A stretch of 64,000 nt of DNA from Ensifer sp. LCM 4579 (GCF_001854885.1 NZ_MDDV01000057.1:225305-289304), one strand, 5' to 3'. Positions 51,054 to 60,927 are shown, counted from the first letter of the stretch. Notes: generated from the letters alone by a model not told the origin. Translations and numbers: made by a program.

Positions 51054-52117
51054 TCGATTCGGCTGTCGCGGATCTCGCGGATGGAGGCAAGTCCGTCGCG
51101 GTCGCAGAGCGCGGAAAGCCCCCGCACGATCCGTCCCGGAAGACCCGGTCCCTGGTAGACCATGCAGGAATAGAGCTGGACGAGATCGGCGCCGGCACGG
51201 ATCTTTTCCGCCGCCGTTTCGGCCGAACCGACACCGCCGACGCCGATGATCGGCATGTCGGGCCCGACGCGCTTGCGCATCCGCGCAAGCACCGCCGTCG
51301 ACTTCTCGAAGAGCGGCCTGCCGGAAAGTCCGCCGGGCTCCTTCGCCTGCCGCTGGTCCTTGAGCCCTTCGCGCGAGAGCGTGGTGTTCGACACGATCAG
51401 TCCACCGAGATCATGCGCCAGCACTTCCGCGGCAATGTCGTCCATCCCCTCCTCAGTCAAGTCCGGGGCGATCTTGAGAAAAACCGGGATCCGCTTGCCG
51501 GCCTTCACTGCTTCCTCCTCGCGTGCGGCAAGCACGGCCGAAAGCAGCGCCGCGAGGCTCCCGCGCGCCTGGAGATCGCGCAAGCCCGGCGTATTGGGCG
51601 AGGAGATATTGGCGGTGAAATAGCGTGCGACCGGGTAGAAGGTGCGAATGCCCGCCACGTAGTCGGCAATGCGGTCGGCGCTGTCCTTGTTGGCGCCGAT
51701 ATTGACGCCGACCAAGGCATCGCGCGAGCAGCCGCGAAGCCGCGCCAGCGCCGCCCCGTGCCCTTCATTGTTGAAGCCGAGCCTGTTGATCACCGCCTCG
51801 TCTTTCACGAGCCGAAAAAGCCGAGGCCTGTCGTTACCCGCCTGCGGACGCGGCGTAACCGTGCCGATCTCGGTAAAACCGAAGCCGAGCTTCAGGAGCG
51901 CCTCGGGCACTTCGGCATTCTTGTCATAGCCCGCGGCCATGCCGATTGGATTGGCAAAGGTCAGGCCCGCCACGGTCTGCACCAGCCTTGGATCGGCGGG
52001 CGCTGCACAGCTCGGGAGAAGACCACTCTTCAGCGCCCGGATCGAGAGGCCATGAGCGGACTCAGGGTCGAGCAGGAACAGGCCGCGACGGGCGAGGCTT
52101 TCGAAAGGTCTGGTCAT
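51029..52117 (-). CDS. pyrD: quinone-dependent dihydroorotate dehydrogenase
   Basis: The 362-residue class 2 enzyme oxidises dihydroorotate in pyrimidine synthesis with FMN and ubiquinone. Seen are the N-terminal membrane-associating helix, FANPIGMAAGYDKNAEVPEA, FGFTEIGTVTPRPQ, NRLGFNNEGHG, NISSPNTPGLRDLQ with the catalytic serine, and IIGVGGVGSAETAAEKIRAGA with YSCMVYQGPGLP. The start overlaps the stop of the DUF952 gene, showing coupling. The 3' end overlaps the convergent MATE gene by 25 bp. Confidence 0.95.
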   Translation of the reverse strand: MTRPFESLARRGLFLLDPESAHGLSIRALKSGLLPSCAAPADPRLVQTVAGLTFANPIGMAAGYDKNAEVPEALLKLGFGFTEIGTVTPRPQAGNDRPRLFRLVKDEAVINRLGFNNEGHGAALARLRGCSRDALVGVNIGANKDSADRIADYVAGIRTFYPVARYFTANISSPNTPGLRDLQARGSLAALLSAVLAAREEEAVKAGKRIPVFLKIAPDLTEEGMDDIAAEVLAHDLGGLIVSNTTLSREGLKDQRQAKEPGGLSGRPLFEKSTAVLARMRKRVGPDMPIIGVGGVGSAETAAEKIRAGADLVQLYSCMVYQGPGLPGRIVRGLSALCDRDGLASIREIRDSRIDYWAGRKV

Positions 52118-52461
52118 CGGGCAAGCTCTGGAAACACGTGTACGCCGTCGTCGCCAAGCGGCAGCGGCTTTTCCCACAGCACCGCGTCGAGGGGGAGCGG
52201 CGCATAAAGATGCGGAAAAAGTGCGCCGCCGCGCGACGGTTCATAGGCGAGCTTGTCCCCGAGCGCGGCGGCATTCACCGCGACCAGCAGGAGGTCCGTC
52301 TGTCCCTCGAAATGTCGCGCCGCCGTTTCGGCCACCTGATCACCGGTCGAAAAATGGATAAAGCCGTCGGCGAGATCGACAGGTGCGCCATCGAACCGTC
52401 CCGTGCGCCGCGCCTCCTGCCAAAGCAGTGCCGGAACGATCTTGTATATGGTAGCGTTCAT
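52114..52461 (-). CDS. DUF952 family protein
   Basis: The 115-residue cytoplasmic protein has the DUF952 pattern: TIYKIVPALLWQEA, DGFIHFSTGDQVAETAARHF, LLLVAVNAAAL and the end FPHLYAPLPLDAVLW. The fold is related to ADP-ribosyl-handling domains but no activity is established. It lies directly upstream of pyrD with overlapping stop and start codons. Confidence 0.85.
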   Translation of the reverse strand: MNATIYKIVPALLWQEARRTGRFDGAPVDLADGFIHFSTGDQVAETAARHFEGQTDLLLVAVNAAALGDKLAYEPSRGGALFPHLYAPLPLDAVLWEKPLPLGDDGVHVFPELAR

Positions 52462-52625
52462 CCTGTCCGCTCGTCCGTCGTAAAAACCGAGCCATGGCCT
52501 TGCCGCAAATATAGCCGCATGTCCACCGTGCAACACCAGATCGAGGCGGATTTCTCTACGGCCCGAGCGTCCCTTTGGGCGTGCAAGGATGACCGTAGCA
52601 CAGGAGGCTTCCGGAAGAGGGTGTC

Positions 52626-53063
52626 ATGAAGCAAGCAACCGCAGCATTGGCGTTCGGCCTGAGCCTTGGATGGGCGCTTTCGGCGGCCGCCCAGGAACCG
52701 TCGCCGGGACGCTACACGATGCAGAAATCCGAGACGGGGTTTGCCCGGCTCGACACCGAGACCGGCGAGGTTGACCTCTGCCAGGAGAAGAACGGCGAAC
52801 TCGTCTGCCGGATGGCGGCCGACGAGCGCGCAGCCTTCGAGAGGGAACTCGACCTTCTCACCAGGCGCGTCGAAGCGCTCGAAAAAGCCGTTGGGAGAGG
52901 AGCGGCAGCAAGAAAACCGGATCTTCCGACCGACGAAGAGATTGACCGGACAATGAGCATCATGGAAAGAGTGATGCGGAAGTTCATGGGGATCGTGAAG
53001 GAATTCGAAGACCAAGGAAAGTCGCCCGCCGAGGAGGGTGGGCAGGTACCCGACCGGACGTGA
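52626..53063 (+). CDS. hypothetical secreted protein
   Basis: The 145-residue protein has a signal peptide (about residues 1-22, ending SAAAQ). A short region with two cysteines follows (LCQEKNGELVC, perhaps a disulfide), then a charged coiled-coil-like helix (AFERELDLLTRRVEALEKAVG) and a second helical part with IMERVMRKFMGIVKEF. It is probably periplasmic. I know no function. It precedes the response-regulator gene by 119 bp. Confidence 0.7.
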   Translation: MKQATAALAFGLSLGWALSAAAQEPSPGRYTMQKSETGFARLDTETGEVDLCQEKNGELVCRMAADERAAFERELDLLTRRVEALEKAVGRGAAARKPDLPTDEEIDRTMSIMERVMRKFMGIVKEFEDQGKSPAEEGGQVPDRT

Positions 53064-53182
53064 AGTCGCCGGTGGGCGACACGGGCTGCGGCATGCGTCC
53101 TTATGTCGATGCCGATTCGGTGATAATAAGATTGCTGCATCAGGTACTGTTGCAGCCGAGGCTCTTGGGAGGGGGCGTCACC

Positions 53183-53827
53183 ATGCCGGACATGACCATC
53201 ATCATCGCCGACGACCATCCGCTATTTCGAGGCGCGATGCGCCAGGCGCTGAGCGGCATGACCGGTGCCCCGGCCATTGTCGAGGCGGGCGATTTCGCGG
53301 CGGTGCGCAAGGCCGCGGCCGAGCACCCGGACGCGGATCTGATACTCCTCGACCTGGCGATGCCGGGTGTCAGCGGTCTCTCCGGCCTGATTGCGCTGCG
53401 CGCCGAATTCCCCAGCCTGCCGGTGATGATCGTCTCCGCCCATGACGATCCGGCCACCATCCATCGCGCGATAGACCTGGGCGCTGCGGGTTTCCTGTCG
53501 AAATCCGCGGGCATCGAGGAGATCCGCGACGGCATCGCCAAGGTGATGGCCGGCGAAGTCTTCGTGCCGGCCGACTACGACCGGAATCAGCAATACGAGC
53601 CGGAGGTCGCCGATCTGATGCATCGGCTGCAGACCCTGACGCCGCAGCAATCTCGCGTGCTGTCGATGCTTGCCGAGGGCCTGCTCAACAAGCAGATCGC
53701 CTACGAGCTCGGCGTGTCCGAGGCGACGATCAAGGCACATGTTTCGGCAATCCTGCTAAAGCTCGATGTCGACAGCCGCACGCAGGCCGTTATCCAGTTG
53801 CAGAAGCTCGGGAGCGTCGCGGCCTGA
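53183..53827 (+). CDS. LuxR/NarL-type response regulator (CrbR/ErdR-like)
   Basis: The 214-residue protein has a receiver domain (acidic pocket ADDHPLFRGA, Asp57 in LILLDLAMPG, later lysine in GFLSKSAG) and a C-terminal LuxR helix-turn-helix (LTPQQSRVLSMLAEGLLNKQIAYELGVSEATIKAH). GGGAGG precedes the ATG at 53183. The convergent gene behind it encodes a transporter-fused hybrid kinase, so the pair resembles the CrbS/CrbR or MxtR/ErdR systems that control acetate and short-chain carbon use. Pairing and target are inferred. Confidence 0.88.
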   Translation: MPDMTIIIADDHPLFRGAMRQALSGMTGAPAIVEAGDFAAVRKAAAEHPDADLILLDLAMPGVSGLSGLIALRAEFPSLPVMIVSAHDDPATIHRAIDLGAAGFLSKSAGIEEIRDGIAKVMAGEVFVPADYDRNQQYEPEVADLMHRLQTLTPQQSRVLSMLAEGLLNKQIAYELGVSEATIKAHVSAILLKLDVDSRTQAVIQLQKLGSVAA

Positions 53828-53865
53828 GCGCGTCCGCTCACGCGTGCAAACTCAGTGCGGCGATT

Positions 53866-56800
53866 CTATTCCGCCGCAGCCCTTGATGCGGCGGCGAGCT
53901 GTGTCAGCCAGGCACGCAAGGCGGCGGGGCGTACAGGCTTGTGCTGCAGCGAGACGCCGTCGCGTTCGGCGGCACCGCGGATTTCCTGCGTACGGTCCGC
54001 CGTCACCATCAGCGCCGGAATGTTCTCTTTCCAGAGCGCGCGGATGCAGGCGATTGCCTCGATGCCGGTGCCGTCGCCGAGATGATAGTCGGCGACGATG
54101 GCGTCCGGCCGCACGGCAAGCTTCTCAGGTCCCATCCCCGCGCAGGCGGAGAGCGATTCCGCCGTGGTTACCGTGCAGCCCCAGCCGCCAAGCAGCAGCG
54201 CCATGCCGTCGAGGATCTTCAACTCGTTGTCGATGCACAGCACGTTGAGACCGGTGAGCGCATCGGCCGACTGCGTGGCCGCGACCGGTTGGACCGCCGC
54301 TTTGCCGGCACTCACGGCCATCGGAACGCTCACCTTGAAACGGGTGCCTTTGCCCGGCTGCGATTGCAGGCTGACCGGATGATTGAGCACGCGCGAAATG
54401 CGGTCGACGATCGACAGCCCGAGCCCGAGGCCGGCGGCGGTGCGCGCACCTTCGTCGAGCCGCGCGAACTCCTTGAATACGGTACGGAACTTCGACGGGG
54501 GAATGCCGATGCCGGAGTCGAGCACCTCGATTACCGCCGTGTGTCCACGCTGGCGGACGCCGACCAGAACCTTGCCCTGAAGCGTGTATTTTATGGCATT
54601 GGAGACGAGGTTCTGAACGACGCGCCGCAGGAGGTTCGGATCGCTGTGCACGACGAGCGAAGTCGGCATGATTACGAGCTCGATCTCTTTCGCCCGCGCC
54701 ATCGGCGCAAAATCCGTCTCGATGCGCTTGAAGAGTTCGTTGAGCGGCACCGACTGCAGCCGCGGCTTCATCGCGCCGGTGTCGAGACGCGAAATGTCGA
54801 GCACGGCGCCGAGAATGGCCTCCACCGATTCGAGTGATGAATCGATGTTCTGCACCAGCGCACGGTTGTCGGAGTCGCCGAGCCGCTCGACGAGCGAGGA
54901 GGAATAGAGGCGCGCGGCATTGAGGGGTTGCAGAATGTCGTGACCGGCGGCGGCGAAGAAGCGGGTCTTGCCGATATTGGCCTCTTCGGCCGCAGCCCGC
55001 GCCTCTGCCAGCTCCCGGTTCACCAGCGTCAATTCACCCGTCCGCTCGGCGACGCGCATTTCCAGCGTCTCGTTCGCCTGTTTCAACGCCATGTCGGCGG
55101 CCACGCGCTGTGTGATATCGGTATAGGTCGTGACGATGCCCTTGTCGGGCATGGCATTCGTTCTCACTTCGATGATGCGCGTGCCATTGGCCAGTTCCAG
55201 CAGGAAAGGCTTGTCGAGCCTCAGAAATTTGGCGATCAGCGCCTTCTCGTCCTCCTTGCGCAGATCGCCGCGGCGGGCAAGGATCGCAACGATCTCGGCA
55301 AGCGGGAAGCCGACCTGGCCGGCTGTTTCCGGGAGGACGAGCAATTGACGGAAACGGCGGTTCCAGATGATCAGATTGTTGGCATTGTCGAAGACGGCGA
55401 TGCCCTGATCCATCTGCGAGAGCGCCGTGTGCAGCATGTCCTGGTTATATTGCAGCGCCTCACTTGCCTGGTCGAGCAGCCAGGCGGTGTCCGAGGAAGC
55501 ATCGTCGACGCGCTGGAGCACGAGCGAGAGAACCAGTCGCGCGGAGGAGGAGCCGATGGCGCTGCCGAGCAGTTGTTCGGAAAAGTGCACGAGGGCCATG
55601 TCCGCCGAGGCGTTTTCGTCGAGCCAGCGGCCGGACTGCTGTTCATAGGTGTGGAACGAGCGCTGCATGCGTTCCTCGCCCATGTAGCGGGCGATCGTGG
55701 TCTTCAGGTCCCGCACCGTCACCTTGGTCTTGCGCCCGCGGAAGGTTCCTTCCATGCGGGATCGGCGGGTGATGAAAACACCGGCCTGGATGCGCTCCAG
55801 GGGTTTCGGTGCGCGCGTCAGCGAGCCCAGGACGTAGGCTGACGCGTTGACAAGCATACTTAGAGCCGTTGCGCTGACGAGCGGATCCGACTGCGGCCCG
55901 GAGAAGAGATCGGTGAAAGGCAGCAGGAAGCTCAACACCGTCGAGGCGACGTGGGAGTTGTCCGGACCGCCGAGGCTCGGCAGGAACAAGAGGTAGGCCC
56001 ATACGAGAAAGCCTGACACCATCCCGGCGATCGCGCCGCGGGAGTTCGCCTGCCGCCAGACCAGGCCGCCGAAGAGCGCCGGTGCCATCTGCGAGACCGC
56101 GGCGAAGGAGAGCAGGCCCAGCGAAGCGAGGCCGGCACTGATGTCGGCGGAGCGGTAATAACCATAGCCGAGCAGCAGCACGAAGAGAATTGCCGTGCGG
56201 CGGATGTTGAGGAGCGTGCCGGCCATGTCTTCCTGCAGCGAGCCGCGGGTTCCGAGCCGGCGACGCAGGAATACAGGCATGACGATGTCGTTGGAAACCA
56301 TGATCGACAGGGCGACCGAGGCGACGATGACCATAGCGGTTGCGGCGGAGAAGCCGCCGATGAAGGTGGTCAACGTCAAGAGCGGCAGATCGCTCGCCAG
56401 CGGCAGCGTCAAAAGATAAAGGTCCGCGTCGCCGGAGCCGGAAAACGTCAGAATCCCCGCAATCGCGATCGGCAGCACGAAGAGATTGATGGCGATCAGA
56501 TAGAGCGGAAAAAGGATGCCGGCCGTGCGCAGTTCCGTGTCCGTGCGGTTCTCGACAACGGTGACGTGGAACTGCCGCGGCAACATGATGATCGCGAAGG
56601 CCGAGAGCGCGATCAGCAGGATCCAGCGCGCCGCCGGCGTCCCGTAGGCAAGCGCGGAAAGGACTTCCGGGCTTTGCTGCGCCCTTTCCAACAGCTCGGC
56701 GGGGCCGCCGAAGAGCACGAAGACGACATAGACGCCGACCGCCAGCATGGCGGCGAGCTTCACCACCGATTCCATCGCGATGGCGAGGATCAGGCCGTCC

Positions 56801-57369
56801 TGGTGCTCCGTCGCATCCGTGTGGCGCGTGCCGAACACGATTGCGAAACAGGCGAGGAAGAGCGTGACCAGTAAAGGCAGGTCGATGAAGTGCTCCCCCG
56901 AACCGATGCCGTATTCGCTGGTGTCGATCATCGCGGCGACCGAGCTCGACACGGCCTTGAGCTGCAGGGCGATGTAGGGGATCGCCCCGACGAGCGAGAT
57001 CAAGGCGACAATCGCTGCGACGGTCGGATTCTTTCCATAGCGCGCGGCCAGGAAATCGGCGACGGACGTCAGCCTCTCCGTCTTGGCGAGCCGGACGATG
57101 CGGCGGATCAGCGGCAGGCCGACCGTGAACATCAGGATGGGACCGATATAGATGCCGGTGAATTCGAGGCCGCGTTCGGCCGCGAGTCCGACGCCGCCGA
57201 AATAGGTCCAGGAGGTGCAATAAATCGCCAGGCTGAGCGCATAGACCAGCGGTCTGCCCTTACTGGCGATCTTGTTTTTTCCGGCCTGGCGGTCGCCATA
57301 GCTTGCGACCGCAAAGAGCAGCAGCAGATAGGCGAAAGCGGAGGCAAAGATGATTGAACCCGAGAGCAT
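53866..57369 (-). CDS. sodium/solute-symporter-fused hybrid sensor histidine kinase (CrbS/MxtR-like)
   Basis: The 1167-residue inner-membrane protein starts with a sodium:solute symporter-like domain of about 13 helices (residues 1 to about 490). A STAC/PAS region follows (about 510-770, with TALSQMDQGIAVFDNANNLIIWNRRF). The histidine kinase has its phosphoacceptor in AAAGHDILQPLNAAR (about residue 805), the N box QNLVSNAIKYT and G2 GLGLGLSIVDRIS. A C-terminal receiver has its aspartate in IVADYHLGDGTG (about 1095). Such kinases sense extracellular acetate-like nutrients through the transporter part. Its partner is probably the convergent LuxR-type regulator, 38 bp away. Confidence 0.92.
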   Translation of the reverse strand: MLSGSIIFASAFAYLLLLFAVASYGDRQAGKNKIASKGRPLVYALSLAIYCTSWTYFGGVGLAAERGLEFTGIYIGPILMFTVGLPLIRRIVRLAKTERLTSVADFLAARYGKNPTVAAIVALISLVGAIPYIALQLKAVSSSVAAMIDTSEYGIGSGEHFIDLPLLVTLFLACFAIVFGTRHTDATEHQDGLILAIAMESVVKLAAMLAVGVYVVFVLFGGPAELLERAQQSPEVLSALAYGTPAARWILLIALSAFAIIMLPRQFHVTVVENRTDTELRTAGILFPLYLIAINLFVLPIAIAGILTFSGSGDADLYLLTLPLASDLPLLTLTTFIGGFSAATAMVIVASVALSIMVSNDIVMPVFLRRRLGTRGSLQEDMAGTLLNIRRTAILFVLLLGYGYYRSADISAGLASLGLLSFAAVSQMAPALFGGLVWRQANSRGAIAGMVSGFLVWAYLLFLPSLGGPDNSHVASTVLSFLLPFTDLFSGPQSDPLVSATALSMLVNASAYVLGSLTRAPKPLERIQAGVFITRRSRMEGTFRGRKTKVTVRDLKTTIARYMGEERMQRSFHTYEQQSGRWLDENASADMALVHFSEQLLGSAIGSSSARLVLSLVLQRVDDASSDTAWLLDQASEALQYNQDMLHTALSQMDQGIAVFDNANNLIIWNRRFRQLLVLPETAGQVGFPLAEIVAILARRGDLRKEDEKALIAKFLRLDKPFLLELANGTRIIEVRTNAMPDKGIVTTYTDITQRVAADMALKQANETLEMRVAERTGELTLVNRELAEARAAAEEANIGKTRFFAAAGHDILQPLNAARLYSSSLVERLGDSDNRALVQNIDSSLESVEAILGAVLDISRLDTGAMKPRLQSVPLNELFKRIETDFAPMARAKEIELVIMPTSLVVHSDPNLLRRVVQNLVSNAIKYTLQGKVLVGVRQRGHTAVIEVLDSGIGIPPSKFRTVFKEFARLDEGARTAAGLGLGLSIVDRISRVLNHPVSLQSQPGKGTRFKVSVPMAVSAGKAAVQPVAATQSADALTGLNVLCIDNELKILDGMALLLGGWGCTVTTAESLSACAGMGPEKLAVRPDAIVADYHLGDGTGIEAIACIRALWKENIPALMVTADRTQEIRGAAERDGVSLQHKPVRPAALRAWLTQLAAASRAAAE

Positions 57370-57594
57370 GCCTCACTCCTCGACGAGCAGCATAGGGCAA
57401 GTCCATCCCATTGAGAATTGGTTGCCTATTCGTCTTAAGTCCAAGGCCGCACGCAGTGCCGACAGGGCCAGCGGGACTGTCGGTTGCGGGTGCATCAAGG
57501 AGAGTTCCATCGCGCCCGCCTTTGGTCTAAGGTCCCACCGCCGGTTGCCGACGGGTCAGACGGCGATCGCTCGAAACCTTACCGAGAGGTGCGC

Positions 57595-58032
57595 ATGCTG
57601 GACGAATTCAAGGAGTTTATCGCCCGCGGCAATGTGATCGACCTTGCAGTCGGCGTGATCATCGGCGCCGCGTTCAGCAAGATCGTCGATTCGGTCGTCA
57701 ACGACCTCGTCATGCCGATTATCGGCGCGATCACGGGCGGCGGCTTCGATTTCTCCGATTACTTCCTGGCGCTTTCGCCGAGTGTCACGGCGCCGACCCT
57801 TGCCGCTGCCCGTGAACAGGGCGCCATCTTCGCTTATGGCAACTTCATCACGGTGCTCCTCAACTTCCTCATCCTTGCCTGGATCATCTTCCTGATGATC
57901 AAGCTCGTGAACCGCGTGCGTGCGTCGGTCGAAAGAGAAAAGGCCGCTGCCCCGGCTCCCCCGGCTGCCCCACCGCCACCGGACATCCAGCTGCTGTCGG
58001 AAATCCGCGATCTGCTGAAGCAGCGCACCTGA
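57595..58032 (+). CDS. mscL: large-conductance mechanosensitive channel
   Basis: The 145-residue protein begins [20 protein letters not shown], the amphipathic N-terminal helix and first membrane helix of MscL, followed by [20 protein letters not shown] and a second helix ([20 protein letters not shown]). A short Ala/Pro linker leads to the C-terminal bundle helix. It forms a pentameric pore that opens on hypo-osmotic shock. GAGAGG lies upstream. It is divergent from the hybrid kinase gene, with 225 bp between them. Confidence 0.94.
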   Translation: MLDEFKEFIARGNVIDLAVGVIIGAAFSKIVDSVVNDLVMPIIGAITGGGFDFSDYFLALSPSVTAPTLAAAREQGAIFAYGNFITVLLNFLILAWIIFLMIKLVNRVRASVEREKAAAPAPPAAPPPPDIQLLSEIRDLLKQRT

Positions 58033-58179
58033 GCGACAGATGCCACAGTTCGCGGCCGCGCTTGGGTTCGTCCCCGGCCGGCCGCGAAAGCATCACAGAA
58101 ATCGATAGATAAGTCAGAGAAAATCGCGTGATCGTCGGCGCCAATGCGTCTAGAAGCGGCGGGCAACAGGAGCCTGCCG

Positions 58180-59346
58180 ATGACGATCATGTCCAGCCTC
58201 AGTCCCCGTGCCCTGTCGGCGCCCGAAAGCGGCATCGTCGAAGTGGTGAACTATGCGCGCGGTCGCGAAGGGCTCATTCCGCTCTGGGTCGGCGAGGGCG
58301 ATCTTCCGACCCCCGACTTCATCAGCCGGGAGGCGGCGGAAGCATTGGCGGCCGGCGAGACCTTCTACACCTGGCAGCGCGGCATCCCTCTGCTCCGCGA
58401 AGCCCTCGTGCGCTACTATCAGCGCCGCTTTCAGAAGACGCTGTCGCCCGAGAATTTCTATGTTACCGGATCGGGCATGCAGGCGATCAAGCTTGCGATC
58501 GAGGCGATCACTTCCCCGGGCGACGAGATGATCCTGCTGACGCCGGCATGGCCGAATTTTGCGGCTGCCGCCGATCTCTCCGGCGCGCGCCCGGTTTCCG
58601 TGCCGCTGCATTTCGCGAATGGCAAGTGGCAGCTCGATCTTGATCGACTCGAGGCGGCGATCGGCGAGAAGACGCGCGCGCTCTTCATCAACACGCCGTC
58701 CAACCCGACCGGCTGGACGGCGACGCATGACGACCTCAAGGCCATTCTCGCCTTGGCGCGCAAGCACGGCCTGTGGATCATCGCCGACGAAATCTATGCG
58801 CTCTACTGCTATCTCGGAGGAAGGGCTCCGTCCTTCCTCGACATCGCCGAGAAGGACGACCGCATTCTTTTCGTCAATTCCTTCTCGAAGAACTGGGCAA
58901 TGACCGGCTGGCGCGTCGGCTGGATCGTTGCGCCGCCGGCCATGGGGCAGGTGCTCGAAAACCTGATCCAGTATTCGACCTCCGGCGTGGCGCAGTTCAT
59001 GCAGCGCGGCGCCGTCGCGGCCCTCGACGAGGGGGATGGCTTCGTCGACGAGAACGTCGCCAGGGCGAGGGCCAATCGCGACCATTTCTGCGATGCGCTG
59101 ATCGGGACCAATCGGGTTGAAACGCTCAAGCCCGACGGGGCACTTTACGCCTTTCTGAAAATCGACGGCGTCACGGACTCGCGGCAGGCGGCGATCGACA
59201 TCGTCGACAAGACCGGCGTCGGCCTCGCGCCCGGGACAGCCTTCGGTAAGGGCGGCGAACTCTTCATGCGCGCCTGCTTCCTGCGCGATCCGGCCCAGAT
59301 CGCCGACGCGGCGGAGCGTCTGCGCGCCTATATTCTCGCTCGCTGA
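58180..59346 (+). CDS. pyridoxal phosphate-dependent class I/II aminotransferase
   Basis: The 388-residue enzyme has the fold-type I pattern: VGEGDLPTPDFI, FYVTGSGMQAIKLAIEAI, INTPSNPTGW, IADEIYAL and the PLP lysine in NSFSKNWAMTGWRVGW, then the arginine near the end in RACFLRDP. It is of the aspartate/aromatic aminotransferase type; the substrate cannot be told. CAGGAG precedes the ATG at 58180. It is a single-gene unit between mscL and galE. Confidence 0.88.
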   Translation: MTIMSSLSPRALSAPESGIVEVVNYARGREGLIPLWVGEGDLPTPDFISREAAEALAAGETFYTWQRGIPLLREALVRYYQRRFQKTLSPENFYVTGSGMQAIKLAIEAITSPGDEMILLTPAWPNFAAAADLSGARPVSVPLHFANGKWQLDLDRLEAAIGEKTRALFINTPSNPTGWTATHDDLKAILALARKHGLWIIADEIYALYCYLGGRAPSFLDIAEKDDRILFVNSFSKNWAMTGWRVGWIVAPPAMGQVLENLIQYSTSGVAQFMQRGAVAALDEGDGFVDENVARARANRDHFCDALIGTNRVETLKPDGALYAFLKIDGVTDSRQAAIDIVDKTGVGLAPGTAFGKGGELFMRACFLRDPAQIADAAERLRAYILAR

Positions 59347-59503
59347 GGCCGATCGATAAAATGCGATCGTTTTCGGCAAGAGTGGCTTAACGACGCCGGC
59401 GAGAATAGGCGGCGAAGCCCGGCCGGGTGCGTCCGTTTTTACCGATTCTGAAAGCAACACCCGTCTTTCCTGTTCCCGAGTTCACAGGGGTGGAAAGCAA
59501 TCA

Positions 59504-60538
59504 ATGGCCGTACTGGTGACCGGCGGGGCGGGCTATATAGGCAGCCATATGGTCTGGACCCTGCTTGACGCAGGGGAGCGCGTCGTCGTGCTTGACAGCT
59601 TGACGACCGGATTTCGATGGGCGGTGGCGCCCGAAGCGCGCTTCTATTTCGGCGATGTGGGAGACCGGTCCACTCTTGCACGGATTTTTGCCGAGAACGA
59701 GATCGATGCGGTGGTCCATTTCGCCGGGTCGGCGGTGGTGCCGGACTCGGTCGCCAATCCGCTCGTCTATTACGACAACAACACGGCAAGAACGCGCACG
59801 CTGATCGCTGCGACCATAGAGGCTGGCATCCGCCGCTTCGTGTTCTCGTCGACCGCTGCGGTTTACGGCCCGCAGGACACGCCCGATCCGGTCACGGAAA
59901 CGGCGACCCTACGTCCCCAAAGCCCCTATGGCCGCTCCAAGCTCATGTCCGAGATGATGCTCGAGGATGCAGCTGCGGCCCATGATTTCAGCTATGTGGC
60001 GCTCCGGTATTTTAATGTGGCCGGCGCAGATCCGCTCGGCCGTGCCGGGCAGTCGACGCGGGGAGCTACCCATCTCATCAAGGTCGCCTGCGAGACGGCG
60101 CTCGGCAAGCGCCGAAAGATGAATGTCTTCGGCACCGACTACCCAACGGCGGACGGCACCGGGGTTCGCGACTATGTCCATGTCAGCGATCTGGTTGACG
60201 CCCATGCAAGCGCGCTCGAATATCTGAGAAGGGGCGGCGAGCCTCTGGTCCTGAACTGCGGCTACGGCGAGGGCTTCTCGGTGCTGCAGGTCATCGATGC
60301 GGTGCGGCGGGTTTCCGGCCGGGATTTCCGCGTCGACTACGCGCCGCGCCGGCCAGGCGACGCCGTGCAGGTCGTGGCCGACCCATCGCTTGCGCGGTGC
60401 AAGCTCGATTGGGTGCCGACCCATGCGAGCCTCGAGCACATCATCCAGAGCGCCTTCGATTGGGAAAGTCATCTCAGTCGCAAGAACAGTTTCGATGGGG
60501 GGGCGGAAGAGAGCCGGCGGCTCGTCGTCAACGGCTGA
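59504..60538 (+). CDS. galE: UDP-glucose 4-epimerase
   Basis: The 344-residue short-chain dehydrogenase-like enzyme has the NAD motif VTGGAGYIGSH at residues 5-15, VHFAGSAVVPDSV, the SSTAAVYG serine segment and the catalytic tyrosine-lysine in YGRSKLMSE, then YFNVAGADP and the substrate part YVHVSDLVDAH. It interconverts UDP-glucose and UDP-galactose for surface polysaccharides. Rhizobia often carry a second epimerase (exoB) elsewhere; whether this copy is the main one cannot be seen. A RIME-like repeat follows the stop. Confidence 0.92.
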   Translation: MAVLVTGGAGYIGSHMVWTLLDAGERVVVLDSLTTGFRWAVAPEARFYFGDVGDRSTLARIFAENEIDAVVHFAGSAVVPDSVANPLVYYDNNTARTRTLIAATIEAGIRRFVFSSTAAVYGPQDTPDPVTETATLRPQSPYGRSKLMSEMMLEDAAAAHDFSYVALRYFNVAGADPLGRAGQSTRGATHLIKVACETALGKRRKMNVFGTDYPTADGTGVRDYVHVSDLVDAHASALEYLRRGGEPLVLNCGYGEGFSVLQVIDAVRRVSGRDFRVDYAPRRPGDAVQVVADPSLARCKLDWVPTHASLEHIIQSAFDWESHLSRKNSFDGGAEESRRLVVNG

Positions 60539-60550
60539 TCCGAGCGGCGA

Positions 60551-60604
60551 TTACAGCGCCGCGCGTCTTTTCAGACGCGCAAAGGTCGCTGGACCGATGC
60601 GCGA
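60551..60604. repeat. RIME-like repeat, shortened copy
   Basis: TTACAGCGCCGCGCG, the hairpin GCGTCTTTTCAGACGC, GCAAAGGTCGCTG and a truncated second arm GGACCGATGCGCGAG are present. The second palindrome is mostly lost. It lies between galE and the convergent chorismate mutase gene, where it can end both transcripts. Confidence 0.85.
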
Positions 60605-60621
60605 GGCGCAATGCACTCGCC

Positions 60622-60927
60622 TCACGCCTCGTCTTCACCGAGGAGCTTGCGCTCATGCGCGATCGAGTGGTCGATCAGTTGGGCCCATAGCCTCGTATAA
60701 AAGTCCGGCTCGAGGCCGAACTCGATCGCAGTCCTGCCGGCGTTTTCCTTGACCTCGGCAACGCGCGCGGGAATATCCGCCTTCAGCCTCAGCGGGCGTT
60801 TGATCTCGGCGGCGCGGTTGATGTAGCCCCAGCGCTCGGCAAACAGCATCATCAAAGCGCGGTCGAGGCGATCGATTTCGGCACGCACATCCGCCATCGT
60901 CGTGCATTCTGCGGGGGTCTTTGACAT
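60622..60927 (-). CDS. chorismate mutase (AroQ/PchB-like, single domain)
   Basis: The 101-residue all-helical protein matches stand-alone AroQ-type chorismate mutases: VRAEIDRLDRALMMLFAERWGYI with the conserved arginine, AEIKRPLRLKADIPARVAEVKE and a final helix YTRLWAQLIDHSIAHE. It converts chorismate to prephenate, or may have isochorismate-pyruvate lyase activity as in PchB. No other aromatic or siderophore genes lie near. It is monocistronic. Confidence 0.88.
   Translation of the reverse strand: MSKTPAECTTMADVRAEIDRLDRALMMLFAERWGYINRAAEIKRPLRLKADIPARVAEVKENAGRTAIEFGLEPDFYTRLWAQLIDHSIAHERKLLGEDEA

Noticed and set aside
50024-52207. A 727-codon frame across MATE and pyrD
   Set aside because: It overlaps one gene in another frame and the other in antisense; the composition is typical of a shadow frame.
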